Assembly: GCA_036379395.1 (NCBI GenBank)
Contig: DASVGR010000132.1
Span: 1-15,783 of the forward strand
Direction of reading: 5' to 3'
From: Oleiagrimonas sp036379395
GTDB lineage: Bacteria > Pseudomonadota > Gammaproteobacteria > Xanthomonadales > Rhodanobacteraceae
DNA length: 15,783 bases
Of this stretch, positions 1 through 5,012 are shown piece by piece. How positions within the stretch are numbered: the stretch's first letter is position 1; every line of letters starts with the position of its first letter. Below the pieces are notes generated by a model, which saw only the letters and a program-made list of their open reading frames with translations, had not been told where the DNA came from and did not search any database. The position numbers and the translations under genes were made by a program.

Positions 1-939
1 CACGTCGTGCATGTCGATCTTGATGCGGTCGCCGAACTTGAGGAACGGCGTGGTCGCCGCGCCATCGCGCAGCTTTTCGACGGTACGCTGCTCGGCAAGG
101 CACGACGCGCCGCGCGCGGTGTCCTGGTTGGCGATGGTCCCGGAACCCACGAGCGTGCCGGCCGCGAGCGGACGTGTCTTGGCCGCGTGCGCAACGAGCT
201 GTGCGAAGCTGAACTGCATGTCTTCGCCCGCTTCGGCCTCGCCGAACCACTGGCCGTTGATCCACGTGCGCATCGGCAGGTGCACCTTGTTGCCCGTCCA
301 GGCGCCGCGCAGTTCATCCGGCGTCGCCAGCACCGGCGACAGGGCCGAGCGTGGCTTGGACTGCAGGAAACCGAAGCCCTTGGCGAGTTCTGCCGGGATG
401 AGGTTGCGCAGGCTGACGTCGTTGATGAGTCCGAGCAACTGGATATGTTGCGCGGCGTGTTCCGGCGTCACCGCCATCGGCACGTCGTCGGTCACGATGA
501 CGACTTCGGCCTCAAGATCGATGCCGTAGTCTTCGCGCGTCACGCGCACCGGGTCGCGTGGGCCCAGAAAGCCTGCACTGGTTGCCTGATACATCAGCGG
601 GTCGGTGTAGAACGACTCCGGCACCGTCGCGCCGCGCGCCTTGCGCACGCGTTCGACGTGCGGCAGGTAGGCACTGCCGTCGACGAACTCGTAAGCGCGC
701 GGCAGCGGTGCCGCCAGCGCCTTGCAATCCAGTTCGAACGCATTGGCGACTGCCTTGTGCCGGTGCAGGCACAGCGCGTCGTACAGCGTGTGCAGGCGCG
801 GCGCGGCGTGATGCCAGTCGTCCAGCGCTGCCTGCAGCGTCGGCGCGATGCCTTCGGCGCGGACGCCGTGCACGAGATCGCGGCTGACGACGATCAGCGT
901 GCCGTCCCGGCCGCCTTCCTTCAATGTTGCAAGTTTCAT
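1..939 (-). CDS. fahA: Fumarylacetoacetate hydrolase family protein (fumarylacetoacetase), C-terminus cut by window edge
   Basis: Predicted cytosolic hydrolase for the last step of tyrosine degradation, splitting fumarylacetoacetate into fumarate and acetoacetate. Seen: 313 codons open from ATG at 939 to the left edge. The FAH fold shows the expected acidic metal ligands: D113 in YTDPLMYQ, E143 and E145 in GIDLEAEV, and D174 in LINDVSLRNL. The late glycine-rich stretch GTLVGSGTIANQD (about 261-273) is also typical. The sequence still reads KFGDRIKIDMHDV at the edge, so I infer that only a short C-terminal tail is missing. The start has an AAGGA ribosome-binding site 7 nt upstream, inside the 14-bp gap after hmgA, so the two are almost certainly co-transcribed. 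It is the shorter (about 330 residue) bacterial FAH type, not the roughly 420-residue animal type. Some members of this superfamily act on other acylpyruvates, but the hppD-hmgA context makes fumarylacetoacetate the best substrate call. Confidence 0.9.
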   Translation of the reverse strand, partial: MKLATLKEGGRDGTLIVVSRDLVHGVRAEGIAPTLQAALDDWHHAAPRLHTLYDALCLHRHKAVANAFELDCKALAAPLPRAYEFVDGSAYLPHVERVRKARGATVPESFYTDPLMYQATSAGFLGPRDPVRVTREDYGIDLEAEVVIVTDDVPMAVTPEHAAQHIQLLGLINDVSLRNLIPAELAKGFGFLQSKPRSALSPVLATPDELRGAWTGNKVHLPMRTWINGQWFGEAEAGEDMQFSFAQLVAHAAKTRPLAAGTLVGSGTIANQDTARGASCLAEQRTVEKLRDGAATTPFLKFGDRIKIDMHDV

Positions 940-953
940 CGTGAGTCCTTGCT

Positions 954-2264
954 TCAGCGGTGCGCAGGGTCGAAGTGCTTCTGCAGGCCATGCCAGCACT
1001 CGGCGTAATGAAGCTGGCGCTCGGGCGCGTCAAGTGCCTGGCGCGTCGGGTGGATCACGCGGCAGGTTTCGAACATGAAGGCCATGGTATCGATGACGTG
1101 ATGCGGCTGCGTCGTGTCCTCGGCCAGCGCCTTGGCGTAGCTCGCAGCGTCGGTACCGTGGCCGGTCATGCAGTTGTGCAGGCTCGCGCCGCCCGGCACG
1201 AAGCCGCCGGCCGTCGCCGCCTTGGCGTCGTATTCGCCGTGGATCAAACCCATGAATTCGCTGGCGACGTTGCGGTGGAACCACGGCGGCCGGAAGGTGT
1301 GCTCGGCCACCAGCCAGCGCGGCGGGAAGATGGCAAAGTCCATGTTGGCCGTGCCGGGAATGGCGGAAGGCGAGCTCAGCACCGTGAAAATGCATGGATC
1401 GGGATGGTCGTGGCTGATCGAACCGATGGTGTTGAAGGCGCGCAGGTCGTAGCGGTACGGCACATGCGTGCCGTGCCAGGCGACGACGTCGAGCGGCGAG
1501 TGGGTGAGCGCCGCGCGCCACAGGTTGCCCTGGAATTTCGCAATCAGTTCGAAGTCGCCGTCGACGTCCTCGTAGGCCGCGACCGGCGCCTCGAAGTCAC
1601 GCGCGTTGGCAAGACCGTTGGACCCGATGGGGCCGAGTTCCGGCAAACGCAGCGGTTCGCCAAAGTTTTCGCACAGGTAGCCGTGGGCTGCGCCATCGAG
1701 CGGCGTGACCTGGAAGCGCACGCCGCGCGGGATCAGCGCGATCTGCTGCGGCCCGACTTCCAGCACGCCGAGTTCGGTCGCAAGTTTGAGGCGCCCCTGC
1801 TGCGGCACGATGACCAGCTCGCCATCGGCGTCGTAGAAATAACGCCCGGTCATTGGCTGGTTGCACGCGAACAAATGGATGCCGACGCCGGTACGGCTCG
1901 CAGCCGAACCGTTGCCCGCCATCGCGAACAAACCGTCGATGAAATCGGCGGGCGCCTTGGGCAGCGCGAACGGACTCCAGCGCATCTGGTCCGGCGGCGT
2001 CGGCGCCTCATCGAAATGATTGTGGAAGCGTGCCTGCGCGTACGGAGCGAACGTGCCGTGCATGGCCCCCGGCCGGATGCGGTACAGCCACGTGCGGCGA
2101 TTGGCCGCGCGCGGCGCCGTGAACGCCGTGCCCGAAAGCTGCTCCGTGTAGAGCCCGTACGGCGCGTGTTGCGGTGCGTTCTGGCCCGCGGGCAGGGCGC
2201 CCGCGAGCGCCTCGCTTGCGTGCTCGTTGCCGAAACCTGCGAGGTATGCCACTTTGTCGATCAT
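954..2264 (-). CDS. hmgA: Homogentisate 1,2-dioxygenase
   Basis: Non-haem iron ring-cleavage enzyme that converts homogentisate to maleylacetoacetate in the cytosol, the middle step of tyrosine and phenylalanine catabolism. With the start at 2264 the protein is 436 residues, the usual length. It opens with the family hallmark YLAGFGNEHASEAL. The iron ligands are visible in the C-terminal cupin: H330 and E336 in FHRNVASEFMGLI, and H369 in HNCMTGHGTD, with H363 also conserved. I chose the ATG at 2264 because GGTGAG lies about 10 nt upstream and the family motif begins immediately after. The open frame continues upstream to 2357, but that extension (MVSLSNHE..., FDRLRANG) is translated repeat sequence, not protein. 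It lies downstream of hppD and the inserted GIY-YIG unit, and 14 bp upstream of the FAH gene. A maleylacetoacetate isomerase, needed between the two, is not in the window. Confidence 0.97.
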   Translation of the reverse strand: MIDKVAYLAGFGNEHASEALAGALPAGQNAPQHAPYGLYTEQLSGTAFTAPRAANRRTWLYRIRPGAMHGTFAPYAQARFHNHFDEAPTPPDQMRWSPFALPKAPADFIDGLFAMAGNGSAASRTGVGIHLFACNQPMTGRYFYDADGELVIVPQQGRLKLATELGVLEVGPQQIALIPRGVRFQVTPLDGAAHGYLCENFGEPLRLPELGPIGSNGLANARDFEAPVAAYEDVDGDFELIAKFQGNLWRAALTHSPLDVVAWHGTHVPYRYDLRAFNTIGSISHDHPDPCIFTVLSSPSAIPGTANMDFAIFPPRWLVAEHTFRPPWFHRNVASEFMGLIHGEYDAKAATAGGFVPGGASLHNCMTGHGTDAASYAKALAEDTTQPHHVIDTMAFMFETCRVIHPTRQALDAPERQLHYAECWHGLQKHFDPAHR

Positions 2265-2286
2265 GTGAAGTTCGCTCACCATCAAA

Positions 2287-2363
2287 CCGTTCGCCCTGAG
2301 CCTGTCGAAGGGCGGACGCGGTTGCTGTTGCGATTCGTGGTTCGACAGGCTCACCACGAACGG
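2287..2363. repeat. Composite palindromic repeat, copy A (downstream of GIY-YIG gene)
   Basis: Seen directly: a left arm (2287-2310) and a right arm (2332-2363) separated by about 20-30 nt. GAGCCTGTCGAA (2299-2310) is the exact reverse complement of TTCGACAGGCTC (2341-2352), and CCGTTCG (2287-2293) pairs with CGAACGG (2357-2363). The right arm also folds on itself: TTCGTGG (2334-2340) pairs with CCACGAA (2354-2360) around a 13-nt loop. Thirty bases (2334-2363) are identical to 2744-2773 in copy B, 410 bp away in the same orientation. It resembles the REP-like repeats that are abundant in many proteobacterial genomes, recognisable when translated as FDRLRANG or MVSLSNHE. Confidence 0.9.
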
Positions 2364-2405
2364 ACCTTTTTACCACTTGCCGCACACGGCTTTGCGCGTG
2401 CACCG

Positions 2406-2690
2406 TCAGGTCTGACGATTGCGCGCCAACCGCGTGACCATGTCCCAGTCTCCAGCGGCATAAGCCAGCTTCTTCGCGCGACTCCAGCCCTTCAACTTGC
2501 GTTCCATTACCAGCGCTGCGTATCGGGTTTCGAATTCCTCGGCATGGAGGAGCTTCAGTGGATGCCGCCTTGCGGTATATGAGCCGGCGGTGCCGGCATC
2601 GTGCTGCCGCATGCGTTCATCGATGTTGTCGGTATGTCCGATGTACGGCGAGTCATTTGCGCAACGAAGGATGTATAGGTAAAAGGCCAT
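2406..2690 (-). CDS. Small GIY-YIG superfamily nuclease, repeat-associated
   Basis: Single-domain GIY-YIG protein of 94 residues, the size of the small UPF0213/YhbQ-like group. Seen: YLYILRC (Y4-C10, the GIY strand), YIGHT (Y16-T20, the YIG strand), catalytic Arg26 in DERMRQH, His30, and the metal-binding Glu63 in MERKLKGWSRAKK. All catalytic positions are intact, so it should be an active divalent-metal phosphodiesterase. Its natural substrate is not shown by the sequence. The start at 2690 puts the family motif at the very N-terminus. An in-frame ATG at 2702 would add only MDRR. Shine-Dalgarno evidence is poor: GAAGG touches the ATG, and AGGTG lies about 13 nt upstream inside the repeat arm. 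The gene sits between hppD and hmgA on their strand, flanked by two copies of one palindromic repeat, and may be read through from the hppD promoter. A link between this nuclease and the repeats is inference. Confidence 0.88.
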   Translation of the reverse strand: MAFYLYILRCANDSPYIGHTDNIDERMRQHDAGTAGSYTARRHPLKLLHAEEFETRYAALVMERKLKGWSRAKKLAYAAGDWDMVTRLARNRQT

Positions 2691-2698
2691 CCTTCGAT

Positions 2699-2773
2699 CC
2701 ATTCACCTGAGCTTGTCGAAGAGGGAGCCTCGTTCTTCGTGCGTTCGTGGTTCGACAGGCTCACCACGAACGG
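2699..2773. repeat. Composite palindromic repeat, copy B (upstream of GIY-YIG gene)
   Basis: Same architecture as copy A, displaced by exactly 410 bp. The left arm TGAGCTTGTCGAA (2708-2720) differs by one base from copy A. The interval to the right-arm core is again 30 nt. The right arm forms a perfect 9-bp hairpin, CGTTCGTGG (2742-2750) with CCACGAACG (2764-2772), around the loop TTCGACAGGCTCA. The left arm ends 8 bp before the GIY-YIG start codon, so the repeat supplies the translation-initiation region of that gene. On the other side it stops 25 bp from the hppD stop codon. There is no T-tract, so it is not a typical intrinsic terminator. Confidence 0.9.
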
Positions 2774-2798
2774 GGAAGGGGGCTCGCCAGCTCGGCGA

Positions 2799-3893
2799 TT
2801 ACAGCACGCCGCGCTTCATCTGGTCGCGTTCGATGGACTCGAACAGCGCCTGGAAGTTGCCCTCGCCGAAACCCTCGTTGCCCTTGCGCTGGATGATCTC
2901 GAAGAAGATCGGGCCGATGCAGTTTTGCGTGAAAATCTGCAGCAGCAAACGCTTGTGGGTCTCGGGATCGGCGTCGATCAGGATCTTGTTCCTGGCCAGC
3001 CGCGGCACGTCTTCGCCATTGCCCGGAATGCGCTGGTCGACCACCTCGAAATAGGTGTCCGGCGTATCCAGGAACTCGACGCCGGCCGCGCGCATCTTTT
3101 CCACCGTGGTGTAGATGTCGTCGGTGAAACAGGCGATGTGCTGGATGCCCTCGCCGTGGTAGGCGTCGAGGTATTCGTTGATCTGGCTCTTGGGATCTTC
3201 CGACTCGTTGAGCGGAATGCGCACCACGCCGTCCGGCGCGGTCAGCGCGCGTGACACCAGGCCGGTCTTGGCGCCCTTGATGTCGAAATGCTTGATCTCG
3301 CGGAAGTTGAAGAACTTCTCGTAGTACGCGTACCACTTGTCCATGTTGCCGAAGTACAAGTTGTGCGTGAGGTGGTCGATGAAGGTCAGGCCGAAACCGG
3401 CATGCTTGAGGTCGGCGCCCGGAATGACTTCGTAATCGTCATCGAACACGCTGCCGGCCGCGCCGTAGCGGTCGACCAGATACAGCATGCAATCGCCGAT
3501 GCCCTTGATGACCGGCACCTTGACGGCACGCGTGTCGACCTTGTCGGTGAACGCCTCGCCGCCCTTGGCGACCACGGCGTCCTGCACGTCCTGCGCGGCC
3601 TTGCGGAAGTTGATGGCAAAACCGCAGGCGCTGGGGCCGTGCTTGGCGGCGAAGTCGGCGGCGAACGAGTCAGGATCCTCGTTGACGAGGAAATTGACCA
3701 GACCCTGGCGATACACCGTGATGGCGCGCGTCTTGTGCTTGAGCACCGGGGCAAACCCCATGCGCTTGAACAGCACGTGCAAGTCGGCCACCTGGTCCGT
3801 GGGCGCGGCAAACTCGACGAACTGGAAGCCGTCGATGCCCATCGGGTTGTCAAACGTGGTCACGTCCATGCCAAGATTGGGTTGGGCGTTCAT
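2799..3893 (-). CDS. hppD: 4-hydroxyphenylpyruvate dioxygenase
   Basis: Converts 4-hydroxyphenylpyruvate to homogentisate using non-haem Fe(II) and O2, the committed step of this tyrosine pathway. The 364-residue product has the two vicinal-oxygen-chelate halves. The C-terminal half carries the 2-His-1-Glu iron triad: H174 in IDHLTHN, H252 in GIQHIACFTDD and E332 in PIFFEIIQRKG. The conserved C-terminal helix FGEGNFQALFESIERDQ is present. The start at 3893 follows a strong GGTGGAGGT ribosome-binding site. The frame is open further upstream to 3950, but the extension covers the leader and has no family residues. It is first gene of the operon, driven by the promoter at 3962-3990 and faced by a divergent MarR regulator. 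The next family gene, hmgA, is 534 bp away because the GIY-YIG unit lies between them. Confidence 0.97.
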   Translation of the reverse strand: MNAQPNLGMDVTTFDNPMGIDGFQFVEFAAPTDQVADLHVLFKRMGFAPVLKHKTRAITVYRQGLVNFLVNEDPDSFAADFAAKHGPSACGFAINFRKAAQDVQDAVVAKGGEAFTDKVDTRAVKVPVIKGIGDCMLYLVDRYGAAGSVFDDDYEVIPGADLKHAGFGLTFIDHLTHNLYFGNMDKWYAYYEKFFNFREIKHFDIKGAKTGLVSRALTAPDGVVRIPLNESEDPKSQINEYLDAYHGEGIQHIACFTDDIYTTVEKMRAAGVEFLDTPDTYFEVVDQRIPGNGEDVPRLARNKILIDADPETHKRLLLQIFTQNCIGPIFFEIIQRKGNEGFGEGNFQALFESIERDQMKRGVL

Positions 3894-3923
3894 GGGGTTA
3901 CCTCCACCTGATGTTGATATGAC

Positions 3924-3961
3924 CGTGAGACCTATCGTGTAGACGCTCACGCGTTGCGTCT
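3924..3961 (-). promoter_or_regulatory. Inverted repeats in the hppD leader
   Basis: Two overlapping dyads lie just downstream of the predicted hppD start point. CGTGAG (3924-3929) pairs with CTCACG (3946-3951) around 16 nt, and AGACGC (3941-3946) pairs with GCGTCT (3956-3961) around 9 nt. They share bases 3946-3951, so only one can form at a time. They could be RNA structure in the roughly 60-nt leader or a second protein site. No function is shown by the sequence. Confidence 0.4.
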
Positions 3962-3990
3962 TTTATAGTTTCATATGTAACTATTTGCAA
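3962..3990 (-). promoter_or_regulatory. hppD sigma70-type promoter with MarR-type operator in its spacer
   Basis: On the minus strand, TTGCAA (3990-3985) and TATAAA (3967-3962) are separated by exactly 17 nt. The spacer and its edge are filled by a 20-bp near-palindrome at 3965-3984, ATAGTTTCAT followed by ATGTAACTAT, with 9 of 10 positions matching between half-sites. The length and AT-rich core suit a MarR-family dimer. Binding would block RNA polymerase at hppD. The same site lies 17 bp before the marR start codon, so autoregulation is likely. Promoter and palindrome are seen; the identity of the binding protein is inferred from position. Confidence 0.8.
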
Positions 3991-4001
3991 GAAGGCTTGC
4001 C

Positions 4002-4436
4002 GTGGACCACCACGAACCGCTGCAACTGGAACGTTTTCTGCCCTATCGGCTGTCCATCCTGTCCAACACGGTCAGCCACGCCATTGCGCGCGAGTACCAG
4101 CAGCGGTTCGCGCTGTCGGTCACCGAATGGCGGGTGATGGCGATCCTGGCGCGCTTTCCCGATTCGTCGGCGCGCGAAGTGACCGAACACGGCGCGCTGG
4201 ACAAAGTGGCCGTGAGCCGCGCTGTGGCGCGATTGGTGGCTTCGGGCCGCGTCAGCCGCGCCACACACGATGGTGATCGCCGCCGTTCGGTACTCAACCT
4301 CACGCCCGCGGGCTGGGAAATCCACGACGTGGTCGCACCCCTGGCGCGCCAGCACGAGCGCGACGTCATCGACAAATTGAGTGCTGACGAGTTGAAGACC
4401 CTGGTCGCGTTGCTGGACAAGCTGTCGCCGGTTTGA
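4002..4436 (+). CDS. MarR-family transcriptional regulator, probable regulator of tyrosine catabolism
   Basis: 144-residue winged-helix protein. The MarR core is clear: SVTEWRVMAILARFP (about 39-53), a recognition helix around DKVAVSRAVARLV (67-79), and the basic wing THDGDRRRSVLNLTPAG (88-104). N- and C-terminal helices are those used for dimerisation. It starts at GTG 4002, with GAAGG 6 nt upstream. No ATG gives a sensible alternative. It is divergent from hppD with a 108-bp shared control region that contains one good dyad operator, so repression of the hppD operon with release by a pathway intermediate is the simplest model (inferred; the ligand is unknown). No clear -10/-35 pair was found for this gene itself. 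Its stop lies about 20 bp from a truncated LacI gene pointing towards it. Confidence 0.88.
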   Translation: MDHHEPLQLERFLPYRLSILSNTVSHAIAREYQQRFALSVTEWRVMAILARFPDSSAREVTEHGALDKVAVSRAVARLVASGRVSRATHDGDRRRSVLNLTPAGWEIHDVVAPLARQHERDVIDKLSADELKTLVALLDKLSPV

Positions 4437-4439
4437 TGC

Positions 4440-4455
4440 GGACGTCCAGACGTCC
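4440..4455. repeat. Short dyad at the marR / truncated lacI junction
   Basis: GGACGTC (4440-4446) and GACGTCC (4449-4455) form a perfect 7-bp inverted repeat with a 2-nt centre, four bases after the marR stop codon. No T-tract follows on either strand. It sits where the LacI-family reading frame loses similarity, so it may mark a rearrangement point or be a weak transcript-end structure. Confidence 0.45.
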
Positions 4456-4567
4456 TCCTTGCGCGCGCGGATACGTGCACCGAAGCCTCGTGGTTGACCA
4501 CGCGCGACACGGTTTGCAGCGAAACCCCGGCCCGTCCGGCAACGTCTTCCAAGGTGGCAATGCGCAT
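4455..4567 (-). pseudogene. Truncated LacI-family repressor, DNA-binding domain only
   Basis: From ATG at 4567 the minus strand reads a clear LacI-family headpiece: ATLEDVAGRAGVS (helix 1 and turn), LQTVSRVVNHEASV (recognition helix and hinge approach), then HVSARAR. After about 37 residues the similarity ends, almost exactly at the 3' end of the convergent marR gene. The roughly 300-residue ligand-binding domain is absent. No good ribosome-binding site precedes the start. It lies divergently upstream of the permease-glucosaminidase operon, where such a repressor would normally sit, and a LacI-type operator is still found at 4741-4754. I infer that it was the local regulator and lost most of its gene by deletion. 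It could still bind DNA weakly, but without the core domain it should not dimerise well. Confidence 0.8.
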
Positions 4568-4719
4568 GCAAATACTCTGGACAAGGCTCTCCGGATGAGC
4601 GCGGCCAACGGCCGCAAACCCGCCATGCAGGCTGGCAGCTTTCGCCGTCACACCCGCACGTCGCACGCTTCATCATCCACGCCGACACGACGCCAAAACC
4701 AGGCCCGGCGCGACGCCTC

Positions 4720-4736
4720 ATGTCTTCGAAAGACAT
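4720..4736. promoter_or_regulatory. 17-bp dyad upstream of the permease promoter
   Basis: ATGTCTT (4720-4726) and AAGACAT (4730-4736) form a perfect 7-bp inverted repeat with a 3-bp centre, CGA. It ends 3 bp before the TTGACA box. The size and position suit a protein-binding site for an activator or second regulator. No regulator can be assigned from the sequence. Confidence 0.5.
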
Positions 4737-4739
4737 AAT

Positions 4740-4769
4740 TTGACAACGTTAACATCGCCATTGCAGACT
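4740..4769 (+). promoter_or_regulatory. Candidate promoter with overlapping LacI-type operator for the permease-GH2 operon
   Basis: TTGACA (4740-4745) is a perfect -35 box. The best -10 is weak (CAGACT, 4764-4769, 18-nt spacing). Over the -35 lies TGACAACGTTAACA (4741-4754), a 14-bp dyad with the central AACGTT typical of LacI-family operators. Five of seven positions match between half-sites. Binding there would block the -35. The transcription start has not been shown. Confidence 0.6.
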
Positions 4770-4826
4770 CGGGCAACACGCCACGCAAGGCTCTCTTGCG
4801 CAGGTTGATCCAACAGGAGTTGCAGC

Positions 4827-5012
4827 GTGGTTCAACGCGTCGATCCCTTACCGACTCCCGTGCCGACCGCCGCCGATGCGAGTGGTCTCCACGCGGGCGG
4901 CATCGGCAGAAAACGGGAGTATCCATGGCAACCAGCGACGCAAAAGTCACAGGCGCACCGCGCGGCCTGCAACGCTCACTCGGATTGTTGCCGGCCACGG
5001 CCGTCAACATGA
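4827..5012 (+). CDS. Possible leader/upstream ORF, doubtful
   Basis: A GTG at 4827 follows a good AGGAG ribosome-binding site with 7-nt spacing. The 61-codon frame runs 88 bp into the permease gene in a different frame. The product (proline-rich, no known domain recognised) has no evident family. If translated it could affect access to the permease start through the stem-loop at 4872-4907. A chance open frame in GC-rich DNA is equally likely. Confidence 0.2.
   Translation: MVQRVDPLPTPVPTAADASGLHAGGIGRKREYPWQPATQKSQAHRAACNAHSDCCRPRPST
4872..4907 (+). promoter_or_regulatory. Nested stem-loop in the permease 5' leader
   Basis: GCCGATGC (4872-4879) pairs with GCATCGGC (4900-4907). Inside it GTGG (4882-4885) pairs with CCAC (4889-4892) around a 3-nt loop. 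The structure ends a few bases before the GGGAG ribosome-binding site of the permease. It could influence translation. No riboswitch class is recognised. Confidence 0.4.

Larger units (their letters stand above)
4568..4924. other. Control region between the lacI remnant and the permease operon
   Basis: This 357-bp stretch has no convincing gene. Its left part (4568-4719) shows nothing recognisable. The right part holds a 17-bp dyad, a perfect -35 box overlapped by a LacI-type operator, a possible leader ORF starting at GTG 4827, and a nested stem-loop ending 18 bp before the permease start. These are listed separately. Confidence 0.6.

Noticed and set aside
954..2357. Longer hmgA starting at 2357
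   Set aside because: The extra 31 residues are translated repeat sequence, and the family motif begins right after the ATG at 2264.
2287..2773. CRISPR-like repeats around the GIY-YIG gene
   Set aside because: There are only two copies, 410 bp apart with a gene between them, and each is internally palindromic with no spacer array.
2699..2773. Copy B as an intrinsic terminator of hppD
   Set aside because: The stem is good but no T-tract follows in the hppD direction.
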